DNA from: Pedobacter zeae | GTDB taxonomy: Bacteria; Bacteroidota; Bacteroidia; Sphingobacteriales; Sphingobacteriaceae | Direction of reading: 5' to 3' | NCBI RefSeq assembly: GCF_014196715.1 | Contig: NZ_JACIEF010000003.1 | Span: forward strand, 1-64,000 | Length of the DNA stretch: 64,000 nucleotides | In this document: one piece after another, positions 35,058-43,176 of the stretch | How the letters are laid out: every line of letters starts with the position of its first letter | Position numbering within the stretch: position 1 is the first letter of the stretch | Made by a program: the position numbers and the translations under genes | Notes under the pieces: generated by a model | The model's database searches: none | What the model saw: only the letters and a program-made list of their open reading frames with translations | What the model was told of the DNA's origin: nothing

Positions 35058-35504
35058 CTATAACAAATGGTCGCGTTTTAACATAATATAATCGGTTACA
35101 GGCGGTGTAAAACCAGCCTTTTTTAACAAAGTTACCACCTGTCCGCGATGATAAGTAGAATGATTAAATAAATGAAATAAAATTTCATCTATGCGGTTTT
35201 CATATTGATCACCCCTCGTATTCGCATACAAAATCCGTTTATCTAAAGGTTGATTATTCAATACCTCCCTCATCAGCTTAAAATTTTCTGCAGAAAGGAG
35301 CTCAAAATTTTCTTTTGGATGGGTATCCCAAACCCCATAAAGCGGTTTTTTACCTGAAATCCTTTGCGCCCAAATATGCTGGGCATTAAGCACATGACTG
35401 AACAAACGCTCCGCATCCGGCAATTCAATTGTTGCTGACTTAAATAGTTCAATGATCCGGGCATCGGCAAGCTCCGTATAATTAATGATTTCTGCTATTT
35501 GCAT
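35058..35504 (-). CDS. DinB family protein
   Basis: 148 aa. The histidine pattern LFSHVLNAQHIWAQRI (N-terminal helix pair) and LFNHSTYHRGQVVTLL near the C-terminus match the metal-binding site of the DinB superfamily. It is distinct from the copy at 2907-3374. It lies between the ABC permease (4-base gap) and aroK. Enzymatic role unknown. Confidence 0.8.
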   Translation of the reverse strand: MQIAEIINYTELADARIIELFKSATIELPDAERLFSHVLNAQHIWAQRISGKKPLYGVWDTHPKENFELLSAENFKLMREVLNNQPLDKRILYANTRGDQYENRIDEILFHLFNHSTYHRGQVVTLLKKAGFTPPVTDYIMLKRDHLL

Positions 35505-35508
35505 TGTT

Positions 35509-36564
35509 TTAACTTAATTTAACCCTTGGATCGATATAAGCATATAAAATATCAACCAGAATATTGATGACTACAAATACAAAAGCGATAAAAAGGATAG
35601 ATCCCATTACAACCGGAAAATCAGACATTTCTAAGGCGGTTACCGTTGTTCTCCCTAAACCATTATAACCAAAAATATACTCTACAAAAAAGGAACCTGC
35701 CAGTAAAGAGGCAAACCATCCCGAAATGGCTGTAATTACGGGATTCATGGCATTTTTTAAAGCATGTTTATAAATAATGGCATTTCTGCTTAATCCTTTG
35801 GCGCGTGCGGTCCGGATGTAATCCTGTGCGAGCACATCCAGCATGGCGCTCCTGGTAAGCTGTACAATAATGGCAAGAGGCCTCAGCCCTAAGGTAATCA
35901 TCGGTAACCATAAATTTCTTAAGGTCAGGATTTCGCCATTAAACGGGTCATAAGAGTATAAGCTCCCACTCATTTTTAAACCCGTATAGTTGCTTAATAA
36001 AAAACCAAATAACCAGGCAATGATAATCCCTGCGAAAAAAGAAGGCGCTGATATTCCTAAAATGGCAAATGCATTGGCCGTTTTATCAATCCACGAATCT
36101 TTATGAACTGCTGATAACACACCTAAAAACACGCCGATGACGGTGGCAAAAATCATAGCGGTTAAAGCAAGAATAAAGGTATTGGGTACCGTTTCGGCAA
36201 GAATTGCCGTGACATCGCGCTTGGTTTGGTACGAACTCCTCAAATATGGCCATTTTAGGGCGAGCACTTTTTGGTCAAAGGCAATCAGTTTTGCATAATG
36301 GTATTTTTGCTGACTGGCACTATCATTATCCAAAATACTGACCGGCGATAAATCGTTGATATATAAAACGAACTGAACAGGTTTGGAGCGGTCTAAACCA
36401 AACTCTTTACGCACCGCCTCCAGCGATTGTACATCGGCCCGTTGGCCCATCGTCATCCTTGCCGGATCGCCAGGCAAAATATTGAACAGCACAAAAACAA
36501 CCAATATCACACCACCCATTACAAGCAATCCATACATCAGTTTTTTCAGTGCGTATCCGATCAT
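35509..36564 (-). CDS. DppB-type ABC transporter permease
   Basis: 351 aa. N-terminal helix plus the DppB_N segment GVILVVFVLFNILPGDPAR, a periplasmic insert (about 60-125), and the BPD_transp_1 core with the EAA-like loop TRSAMLDVLAQDYIRTARAKGLS. It would form half of a peptide or nickel import channel. Partner permease, ATPase and binding-protein genes are not adjacent, as is common for these genes in Bacteroidota. One base separates it from the BT_3928-like gene. Confidence 0.88.
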   Translation of the reverse strand: MIGYALKKLMYGLLVMGGVILVVFVLFNILPGDPARMTMGQRADVQSLEAVRKEFGLDRSKPVQFVLYINDLSPVSILDNDSASQQKYHYAKLIAFDQKVLALKWPYLRSSYQTKRDVTAILAETVPNTFILALTAMIFATVIGVFLGVLSAVHKDSWIDKTANAFAILGISAPSFFAGIIIAWLFGFLLSNYTGLKMSGSLYSYDPFNGEILTLRNLWLPMITLGLRPLAIIVQLTRSAMLDVLAQDYIRTARAKGLSRNAIIYKHALKNAMNPVITAISGWFASLLAGSFFVEYIFGYNGLGRTTVTALEMSDFPVVMGSILFIAFVFVVINILVDILYAYIDPRVKLS

Positions 36565-36565
36565 G

Positions 36566-37717
36566 TTATTTATCGAAATATTTTCTGCTTAATTGATCAA
36601 ATGTTGGCACATTATGAAAATGCCACTTATTGATCACCACGCCATTCTTCATCAGCAAAACACCCGGATTTGCCCTTACCATACTTTTTAAAGGTACCGC
36701 GTCAGCAAAAAAAACTTCAGAAAACAAGTTGTTCTTTTTAATGAAAGCTTGGGCATCCTGTGCTGAATTGGAAGTAAGCAATACCGTACGGATATTAAAT
36801 TGTTGTGTAGCATTTAGGGCCAGCGCATTTAATTTACCAATGGCAGCCTCATTGGTGTTGTGAAGATCGTAGGCTACAAAAATCAGGTTATAGTATGGGT
36901 TTTCAATCAGTTCTTTCGTATAATCAGTACCGGAAGCATCGGTAATATTGAGGTCTTTTATTTTAGGCTCAAATCCTTTTTTGATGAGTTTTTTAGTCGG
37001 TTCGCCTATAATTTCCCAGTTATTATCTTTCCAGATTTCCGTTTTCAGGTAATCTTTATCGCTCATGTCTTTCTCTTCCTTGGTTTTCTTGTTCTGAAGG
37101 TGATACATGATTTCGAATTCATCAGGCTTTTCTCCCGGAGGAATCACCATTAACGATGGAAGGTGTGCACCAACTTTATAAGGTAAAAAATCGATAATGG
37201 GCAGCACATTATAGGTATAGAGGCCAAAACCTAATGAAACAGCCGTTACGGCAATAGCAATATTTCTTTGTGTGTTTTCTTTTTTAAACAGGGGACTGAT
37301 GAGCTCTTTTTTCAAGAAAATCACAATAATCAATACCAACAGGATCAGGTCTTTACTAAACGATTGCCAAGGGGTAAGTGGAATGGCATCACCAAAACAA
37401 CCGCAGCTGGTTACCACTTTAAATGCGGCAGAAATAAAGGTTAACAGTGTGAAGAAGATAATCAGTAACAATAAGCCCCAAGCTACTTTTTTACTCCAAA
37501 AACCCAACAACAATAACACGCCCAAAACAATTTCCAAAGTACAAAGTAAAATGGCAATACCTGTAGCCATTCCGTTAAGAAAGTTCAGGTGAAAAACTTC
37601 AAAATATTCCTGAAGTTTATAACCAAAACCAAGCGGATCGTTCGCTTTGATCAACCCTGAAAATATGAATAAGGCACCAACAAAGAATCTGGAGAATCTT
37701 AAAAGTAAATTTTGCAT
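36566..37717 (-). CDS. BT_3928 family protein: DoxX/MauE-like membrane domain plus thioredoxin-like domain
   Basis: 383 aa. Four N-terminal helices with FSGLIKANDPLGFGYKLQEYFE and the Cys pair TSCGCFGD (about 105-111) form a MauE/DoxX-like redox membrane domain. A C-terminal periplasmic region (about 190-383) looks thioredoxin/TlpA-like without an obvious CxxC. The overall arrangement matches BT_3928-type Bacteroidota proteins. It may relay thiol redox equivalents; substrate unknown. Neighbours are DUF1599 upstream and the permease downstream. Confidence 0.82.
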   Translation of the reverse strand: MQNLLLRFSRFFVGALFIFSGLIKANDPLGFGYKLQEYFEVFHLNFLNGMATGIAILLCTLEIVLGVLLLLGFWSKKVAWGLLLLIIFFTLLTFISAAFKVVTSCGCFGDAIPLTPWQSFSKDLILLVLIIVIFLKKELISPLFKKENTQRNIAIAVTAVSLGFGLYTYNVLPIIDFLPYKVGAHLPSLMVIPPGEKPDEFEIMYHLQNKKTKEEKDMSDKDYLKTEIWKDNNWEIIGEPTKKLIKKGFEPKIKDLNITDASGTDYTKELIENPYYNLIFVAYDLHNTNEAAIGKLNALALNATQQFNIRTVLLTSNSAQDAQAFIKKNNLFSEVFFADAVPLKSMVRANPGVLLMKNGVVINKWHFHNVPTFDQLSRKYFDK

Positions 37718-37754
37718 CGGTATAATTGTTTTTTCTAGTGGTGATGGTATAATT

Positions 37755-38306
37755 TTATTTAACGCCTAGCTTAATCAACGCAAAAACCGAATAGTTAAGC
37801 ATATCCTGGTAATTTGCTTTTACCCCTTCAGAAGCAAGGGTCTGTCCTTCGTTATCTTCTATCTGTTTAACCCTAAAAATCTTCATTAGAATCAGATCGG
37901 TCAACGAGCTGATGCGCATATCGCGCCAGGCTTCACCATAATCATGATTTTTGGCAAACATTAAATCTTTGGTTTCGGTTACTTTTGCTTCAAACAGTTT
38001 TTCAACGTCAGCGTAAGGCATTTCGTTGGGGTCATTTTCAGTCAGTTCGAGCTGCATCATGGCAATCACACAGTAATTAACAATACCAATATATTCGGAT
38101 ACCACACCCTCTCCCACTTTACTCACTTTTTTTTCTTCGAGGGTACGGATGCGCTGTGCTTTTATAAAAATCTGATCAGTGATCGAACTGGGTCTTAAAA
38201 TCCGCCATGCCGTGCCATAATCTTTAGTCTTTTTTAAAAATAATGATCTGCAAACCGCAATCACTTCATCAAATTCGGTAGAGGTATTTGTTTGTGCCAA
38301 AGCCAA
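37755..38306 (-). CDS. DUF1599 protein with internal duplication
   Basis: 183 aa made of two copies of one module. Residues about 25-65 (KKTKDYGTAWRILRPSSITDQ...RIRTLEE) align with about 117-160 (KNHDYGEAWRDMRISSLTDL...RVKQIED). The repeated DYGxAWR and R-SS-TD motifs identify DUF1599, a domain that has been linked to nucleotide-modification systems. In Bacteroidota it is usually a housekeeping neighbour of folP, as here (divergent, 93-base gap). Function unknown. Confidence 0.82.
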   Translation of the reverse strand: MALAQTNTSTEFDEVIAVCRSLFLKKTKDYGTAWRILRPSSITDQIFIKAQRIRTLEEKKVSKVGEGVVSEYIGIVNYCVIAMMQLELTENDPNEMPYADVEKLFEAKVTETKDLMFAKNHDYGEAWRDMRISSLTDLILMKIFRVKQIEDNEGQTLASEGVKANYQDMLNYSVFALIKLGVK

Positions 38307-38325
38307 TAATTATTTAGTTTTAATG

Positions 38326-38333
38326 TATTTTTG
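38326..38333 (+). promoter_or_regulatory. -7 element TATTTTTG for folP
   Basis: Exact TAnnTTTG in the folP/DUF1599 divergent region, 67 bases before folP. On the opposite strand a TTTG/TATCTTTA pair with an 18-base spacer could serve the DUF1599 gene. Confidence 0.5.
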
Positions 38334-38399
38334 TCGTGAAAAAACAAAAGCTAAAGATACATTTTTAAAGCGAAACCCAAATCCCCGAAAGGGTTTATT

Positions 38400-39254
38400 A
38401 TGGCAGAAAAAAACTTTTTTGAGCCCAAACAAAGCTTAAATATAAAAGGCAGAATTATTGATTTAAGCACACCAAAAGTGATGGGGATTTTAAACATTAC
38501 CCCCGATTCTTTTTACAGCAACAGCCGCACAAAAACGATAGACGAAGCTTTAACAAAAGCTGCCCAGTTTTTAAATGAAGGGGCAACATTTATCGATATC
38601 GGCGGATATTCATCAAGGCCGGGTGCTCAAGACATTTCTACAAGTGAAGAAATAGACCGTTTGGTTCCGGTTATAACAAGTTTAGCTTCGGCATTTCCGG
38701 AAGCGGTTATTTCTATCGATACCTTCAGGGCGAAAGTGGCTGAAGAAGGCATTTTGGCCGGTGCGCATATCATTAACGACATTGCTTCAGGTGATATGGA
38801 TGAAAAAATGTTCGAAACCATAGCCAAACTGCAGGTGCCCTATATGATGATGCATATGCAGGGCACACCACAGAACATGCAACAGAACCCGGTTTACAAC
38901 AATGTTCTTTTAGAAGTGATTGATTACCTGGCCAAAAAAATCGCCATACTCAAGTCACTGCATGTTCACGACCTTGTTATCGACCCTGGGTTTGGTTTTG
39001 GAAAAACAGCGGCGCATAATTACGAACTGCTTAACCAGATGGAAGCCTTTAAAATATTCAAACTCCCGGTATTGGTTGGCTTTTCGCGTAAGGGAATGAT
39101 TTATAAAACACTCGGAATTACAGCAGCAGAAGCCTTGAACGGAACTACAGTACTGAATACCATCGCGTTGCAAAAAGGAGCCGGCATTTTAAGGGTACAT
39201 GATGTAAAGGAAGCAATGGAATGTGTGAGGTTGGTAGAAAGGTTAACTGGTTAA
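38400..39254 (+). CDS. folP: Dihydropteroate synthase
   Basis: 284 aa. VMGILNITPDSFYSNSRT (about 28-45), IDIGGYSSRPGA, VLVGFSRKGM and the C-terminal RVHDVKEAMECVRL are DHPS signatures. It joins p-aminobenzoate to the pterin diphosphate in folate synthesis. cdaA follows 184 bases downstream, a pairing seen across Bacteroidota. The last codons and stop lie inside a GGTTAA repeat, so the extreme C-terminus (LTG) comes from repeat DNA. Confidence 0.95.
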   Translation: MAEKNFFEPKQSLNIKGRIIDLSTPKVMGILNITPDSFYSNSRTKTIDEALTKAAQFLNEGATFIDIGGYSSRPGAQDISTSEEIDRLVPVITSLASAFPEAVISIDTFRAKVAEEGILAGAHIINDIASGDMDEKMFETIAKLQVPYMMMHMQGTPQNMQQNPVYNNVLLEVIDYLAKKIAILKSLHVHDLVIDPGFGFGKTAAHNYELLNQMEAFKIFKLPVLVGFSRKGMIYKTLGITAAEALNGTTVLNTIALQKGAGILRVHDVKEAMECVRLVERLTG

Positions 39255-39380
39255 TTGTTTAAATCGGTTAACTGAGCAACATTGTTAAAAGTTAAATGCA
39301 TTACGTAAATCGATCCTAAAGAGTTAATCCTTATGCATCCAAACAGTTAACCGATTAACCGGTTTAAACAATTAACCAAC
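39241..39380. repeat. GGTTAATn tract with long inverted arms
   Basis: The left arm (39249-39274) and right arm (39344-39377) are inverted copies. The right arm differs mainly by one extra TCGGTTAA octamer and a single base. 39245-39271 equals 7272-7298. The tract begins within the folP stop region. Confidence 0.75.
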
Positions 39381-39437
39381 TTTTAAACAAGCAACCTATC
39401 TTGTAAACTGAAATCTGTTTTGCTATCTTGCCACTAA

Positions 39438-40229
39438 ATGAAAGGTTTTGATTTTGACTTCCTTAAAGTATCGCCAACTGATATCGTTGATATCATTTTG
39501 GTGGCCTTGTTAATTTATTACGTTTATACGCTGATCCGCAATACACTGGCCGTTAACCTGCTTGTGGGCATGTTTATTATTACAGTTTTTTACTGGATAG
39601 TAAAGGCTTTACACATGGAATTACTCACTGCAATCATCGATAAATTTATGAGCGTGGGGATCATCGCATTGATTGTAATTTTCCATCCGGAGATCAGGCG
39701 GTTTCTTTTACTGATCGGCAAAAATGCCTTTTTACAGAAGAACAAAGCCTGGTGGGGTTATTTATTTGGCAGAAAAGAGATTGAAAGGAACAATTTAACA
39801 AGGATAAAGCCCATTATCGATGCCTGCAAAAGCATGAAGAAAACCCGTACCGGTGCTTTAATGGTTTTTGTTAAATTTTACGATGAACAGTTTTTTGCCA
39901 ATAGCTGTGAACTGGTTGATGCCAAAATCTCGAAACGTTTGCTGGAAAGTATTTTTCAAAAAAACAGTCCGTTACATGATGGTGCCGTGGTTATCTCCGA
40001 AAATAAAATTAAAAGTGCCAGTTGCATTCTACCTTTAACCGATAACGACCAGTTGCCTTCGCAATTTGGCTTAAGGCACCGAGCAGGAATCGGTGTTTCT
40101 GAAACCACTGATGCTGTTGCGGTAATTATTTCAGAAGAAACAGGAGAAATTTCTTACGCTAAACAAGGCCGGGTAAGGATGAATGTTTCGTTCGGGGAAC
40201 TGGAGAAATTGCTGAATAAGGATTTTTAG
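39438..40229 (+). CDS. cdaA: Diadenylate cyclase CdaA (c-di-AMP synthase)
   Basis: 263 aa. Three N-terminal transmembrane helices (about 15-85) precede a DAC domain with SPLHDGAVVI and LRHRAGIGVSE, the two catalytic motifs. It makes c-di-AMP from two ATP at the membrane. Just upstream, TTG and TATCTTGC (20-base spacer) make a near-consensus promoter whose start site would fall within a few bases of the ATG, giving an almost leaderless mRNA separate from folP. Confidence 0.95.
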   Translation: MKGFDFDFLKVSPTDIVDIILVALLIYYVYTLIRNTLAVNLLVGMFIITVFYWIVKALHMELLTAIIDKFMSVGIIALIVIFHPEIRRFLLLIGKNAFLQKNKAWWGYLFGRKEIERNNLTRIKPIIDACKSMKKTRTGALMVFVKFYDEQFFANSCELVDAKISKRLLESIFQKNSPLHDGAVVISENKIKSASCILPLTDNDQLPSQFGLRHRAGIGVSETTDAVAVIISEETGEISYAKQGRVRMNVSFGELEKLLNKDF

Positions 40230-40261
40230 TAAACACTACCGGATAAGGTTCAATAAAAAAA

Positions 40262-40318
40262 CCGTCATCTCTGCTGGAGTGTAGCGGAACGTCTGCCCGT
40301 ACAGGCGGGGAGAGATCT
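40262..40318. repeat. CGTCATCTCT...AGAGAT intergenic hairpin element
   Basis: ATCTCT (40267-40272) pairs with AGAGAT (40311-40316) around a GC-rich centre (GTCTGCCCGTACAGGCGGGG). It is a dispersed-repeat-like element between two convergent genes. Confidence 0.55.
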
Positions 40319-40405
40319 ATCACAAGATAGTACCTTAACTTCTTTGTCAATAATATTAATTTATACAATAAATTGTTCCTTGGGATAACGAAAATTATTA
40401 AACGC

Positions 40406-40433
40406 AAAAAGGCGAATGTTTCCATTCACCTTT
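40406..40433. terminator. Intrinsic terminator downstream of bacilliredoxin gene
   Basis: AAAGGcGAATG pairs with CATTCaCCTTT with a 4-base loop and an A-run that becomes a T-run on the minus strand. Confidence 0.65.
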
Positions 40434-40487
40434 CTATATCGTTTTAAGCATCACCTATCGGTGTAATCCCTCAATCGGGGTCTTTTA

Positions 40488-40898
40488 TTAGCAATATTGC
40501 TCGAAAGCACCGATCAGGTTATCAGCGATCATTTGTGCCGGACGACCTTCAATCTGGTGGCGCTCGATCATGTGTACCAATTTACCATCTTTAAATAATG
40601 CCATTGCCGGAGAAGATGGCGGAAAAGGCATCATATAGTTTCTGGCCTGATCTACTGCTTCTTTTTCCATACCTGCAAAAACGGTAACCAATTTATCAGG
40701 ATGTTTTTCGTGGGCTGCTGCTGCTCTTGCTGCCGGACGTGCATTAGCCGCTGCGCAACCGCAAACAGAGTTCACCACTACCAACACGGTCCCTTCACCT
40801 TTAATGGCCTGATCTACCTCTGCTGCATTTTTTAATTCTTGAAAACCTACGTTAGTTAATTCCTTACGCATTGGCTCTACTAAATATTCTGGATACAT
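40488..40898 (-). CDS. BrxA/BrxB family bacilliredoxin
   Basis: 136 aa thioredoxin-like protein with the diagnostic CGC motif (SVCGCAAANARPAAR, Cys46 and Cys48) and VFAGMEKEAVDQAR, as in YphP/YqiW. In Firmicutes these remove bacillithiol from proteins; in Bacteroidota the partner thiol is less certain. An exact -7 element lies 35-42 bases upstream (40933-40940) next to the terminator of the upstream operon. Confidence 0.92.
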   Translation of the reverse strand: MYPEYLVEPMRKELTNVGFQELKNAAEVDQAIKGEGTVLVVVNSVCGCAAANARPAARAAAAHEKHPDKLVTVFAGMEKEAVDQARNYMMPFPPSSPAMALFKDGKLVHMIERHQIEGRPAQMIADNLIGAFEQYC

Positions 40899-40932
40899 TA
40901 TCTTAGTTTTTTATTTACAATTTTGAACGATA

Positions 40933-40940
40933 CAAAAATA
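40933..40940 (-). promoter_or_regulatory. -7 element TATTTTTG for the bacilliredoxin gene
   Basis: Exact TAnnTTTG on the minus strand. The 40946-40969 hairpin sits where the -33 element would be. Confidence 0.5.
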
Positions 40941-40945
40941 AGAAA

Positions 40946-40969
40946 ATCGGATGGCATGTACCATCCGAT
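40946..40969 (-). terminator. Intrinsic terminator after the CCC-motif gene
   Basis: ATCGGATGG pairs perfectly with CCATCCGAT (9 bp, 6-base loop), followed on the minus strand by TTTCTTATTTTT. Confidence 0.75.
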
Positions 40970-41000
40970 TTATATTTTTAAGGTAAAATTAAATGATGCT

Positions 41001-41507
41001 TTATTGAAGACCTTTTAAGATTTCCTGCATTTTATTTGGATCGCTTAACATTCCCATACCAAACATTATAATGATAACAACGTAATAAAGCAGGGATAAA
41101 ATATTAAAGATTAAACCAATAATGGCACATATTCTGCCCGCATTTAAGTTTTTATATGAGCTTAAAGTATAAAGAGCTGGATTGGCTGCATACAGAACCC
41201 TGTCCTTCTTACTTAAAACCAATGCAATAATTGCAGGGATCAAACCTATAATACCATAGCAACAGCAAAATGCAATCGAAAGAATGCCCAGTACAAGCAC
41301 TACGGTAGAGTTGGGCAGGCTTTGCTGTCCAAAGCCACCTCCAAATTGGCCAAACGGCGGAGGCTGCTGAAATGGTGGAGGTTGTTGAAACGGTGGTGGC
41401 GTTGCAGACCCTTGGTCAAGCGGCTGAGAAGGTGCCGGTTCAGGGTTTTGATTCTTTGAAGGATCAATAGGTTTATTTTCTTGAGGGTTTTCCTGTTCTT
41501 CTGACAT
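41001..41507 (-). CDS. CCC-motif membrane protein (DUF4190-like)
   Basis: 168 aa. The cytoplasmic N-terminus is Pro/Gln/Gly-rich, with PPPFQQ repeats (about 36-60). The first helix bears the CCC triplet (ILSIAFCCCYGIIG), and two further hydrophobic segments follow. The 'CCC motif membrane protein' family of Bacteroidota matches. Role unknown. It is next to DUF2752 and YkvA genes, a frequent grouping of small membrane proteins, on one transcript ending at 40946-40969. Confidence 0.8.
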   Translation of the reverse strand: MSEEQENPQENKPIDPSKNQNPEPAPSQPLDQGSATPPPFQQPPPFQQPPPFGQFGGGFGQQSLPNSTVVLVLGILSIAFCCCYGIIGLIPAIIALVLSKKDRVLYAANPALYTLSSYKNLNAGRICAIIGLIFNILSLLYYVVIIIMFGMGMLSDPNKMQEILKGLQ

Positions 41508-41515
41508 AGGTATGT

Positions 41516-41842
41516 TTAGATCAATTGATGAGTGTATATTTTGTAAATGTAGTTGATTAAAATAATTAGTACAACACCTGCAAAAACGATTTTTATTAAT
41601 TGTGCCCCAAATTTAAAATCTAATTTCAGGTGAACAATGGTAAACAACACCATAAAAATAATCGGGATCGTTGCAGGATATAATTTAAAGGAAGCGATAA
41701 GATCACCCTTTAACAAAGCTAAAACCGACCGCTGAAAGCCACAGCCCGGGCAATCTATTCCAAAATTTGCTTTGAAAGGACAGCTGAAAAGATGCTTTCC
41801 CAACCAATCGGTAAAACTATGTTGCGGTTGAGCCATCTGCAT
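41516..41842 (-). CDS. DUF2752 membrane protein
   Basis: About 108 aa from the ATG at 41842 (MQMAQPQ; MAQPQ at 41836 is also possible). The signature DCPGCGFQRSVLALLKGD near residue 30 is the DUF2752 CPxCGxxR motif, and two hydrophobic helices follow. Function unknown. The start overlaps the end of the YkvA-like gene by about 20-26 bases, and the stop is 8 bases before the CCC-motif gene. Confidence 0.8.
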   Translation of the reverse strand: MQMAQPQHSFTDWLGKHLFSCPFKANFGIDCPGCGFQRSVLALLKGDLIASFKLYPATIPIIFMVLFTIVHLKLDFKFGAQLIKIVFAGVVLIILINYIYKIYTHQLI

Positions 41843-42251
41843 TACCAATAAATTTTATTTGAGCATCCTTCCATGCCTTATATTTTTCAAGATCTTTAAT
41901 CACCTGCCTGTACACCAGGTTTAAGATATAAATATCATCAATAAAGCCTAAAAACGGTACAAAATCCGGAATCACGTCTACAGGCGACAAGAAATAAATT
42001 AAACCGCCTAAAATGGCAATGATTGATCTTTTAGGGATTTCGGTATAATCTCCGTTTACATAATCTTTAGCTACAGCAAAGAGCAATACCAGCTTAGCCC
42101 AAATCCCTTCTAAATCACCTTTATTGGTTACCGCCTTGCCAAGTGCATCTTTAATGGTATTGCTGGCTTTGGTTTTATCATTTAAGATAATTGTGGCTTT
42201 GCTTTCTGATTTCTTAAAGAAGCCTAGTATTTTCGCCTTATTCAATTTCAT
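41817..42251 (-). CDS. YkvA/DUF1232 family protein
   Basis: 144 aa. The motif YFLSPVDVIPDFVPFLGFIDD (about 91-111) is the DUF1232 signature. The N-terminal half is Lys/Thr-rich and helical (NTIKDALGKAVTNKG). Family members are small membrane-associated proteins of unknown role. It opens the three-gene set with DUF2752 and the CCC-motif protein and follows the YARHG lipoprotein gene by 17 bases. Confidence 0.85.
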   Translation of the reverse strand: MKLNKAKILGFFKKSESKATIILNDKTKASNTIKDALGKAVTNKGDLEGIWAKLVLLFAVAKDYVNGDYTEIPKRSIIAILGGLIYFLSPVDVIPDFVPFLGFIDDIYILNLVYRQVIKDLEKYKAWKDAQIKFIGNADGSTAT

Positions 42252-42268
42252 GGTTAATCCTTTACAAA

Positions 42269-43156
42269 TTAACGGCCAAAAGCATCGTAATTGTCTTCTG
42301 CGTATTTGGTAAAACGGTCTAATAACTTAATATTTTTATTTTCTATCGGTGTTAAATCATGATCAACATTGCTTTTAACGGGAACGTACCATGCTACCGG
42401 ATCGAAAAAATTTCTAAAAGTCTGTTTTTTAAAAGCATAACCATGCCTGGCAAAAATGGTATTCTTGATGATCTGCAGATCGAGTTTCCTTAGGTTTTTT
42501 ACATCCTCTTCCTTAAGTACTGTGGTTGAAGCATTTAATTTAAAAATCTGATCGGATGCGCTCCTGTAAAATGGATTGGCCTCAAGGGTGTCGATTTCTC
42601 CGTCTTCTGCGGTATCCACTCTTTTTATCATCTTGTGGTCGCTCCAGTCTACATAACTGCTTTCGCTGGGCAACATCAGGTTAGCGTTGTAGGCAAAAGC
42701 TTTTTTGATCAGTTTAAACTGTCTTTCGGGCCATTTTAATTCGGTTCTATAGGCATTCCATTTGCCGATCAAGGTATCGCCAACTAAGGTGATTTCGAAC
42801 TTACCATCGTATTTTTCTGTGCCTGGCTCATCTAACACAAAACTGATTTTACCTCCATCGTCTGATAATTTACCCAATAACGGGCGGCTGTTGCCTGAAA
42901 CCACACTTTGAGCGATTACCGTATCTGTGGTTATCTTTTTAATATTGATATTGAGTTTTCTTACTGCGTCGGTCATATCCCCGTCGTATTCCAGCTCCTC
43001 TTCGGAGTAAAAATCGCCCACCCAAAAACCGTAAAGTTCTTTGTGGATTTCCGGTTGAGCTACCTGAATAACCTTTTTTTGTTCATTTGTTTTTTTATTA
43101 TCCCTGCACGATAACATCAAAAGTGGAATCATAACGAGCGCCAAGATTTTTTTCAT
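42269..43156 (-). CDS. YARHG domain lipoprotein
   Basis: 295 aa. The lipobox LMLSC puts the lipid anchor at about Cys17. A beta-rich middle region (KELYGFWVGDF, GKLSDDGGKISFVL) is followed by a C-terminal YARHG domain with KNTIFARHGYAFKKQTFRNFF (about 232-252). YARHG is an extracellular domain often found beside peptidases or signalling domains. This protein probably faces the periplasm or surface. Confidence 0.82.
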   Translation of the reverse strand: MKKILALVMIPLLMLSCRDNKKTNEQKKVIQVAQPEIHKELYGFWVGDFYSEEELEYDGDMTDAVRKLNINIKKITTDTVIAQSVVSGNSRPLLGKLSDDGGKISFVLDEPGTEKYDGKFEITLVGDTLIGKWNAYRTELKWPERQFKLIKKAFAYNANLMLPSESSYVDWSDHKMIKRVDTAEDGEIDTLEANPFYRSASDQIFKLNASTTVLKEEDVKNLRKLDLQIIKNTIFARHGYAFKKQTFRNFFDPVAWYVPVKSNVDHDLTPIENKNIKLLDRFTKYAEDNYDAFGR

Positions 43157-43176
43157 AGGGTTTATTTGTTTTTACA

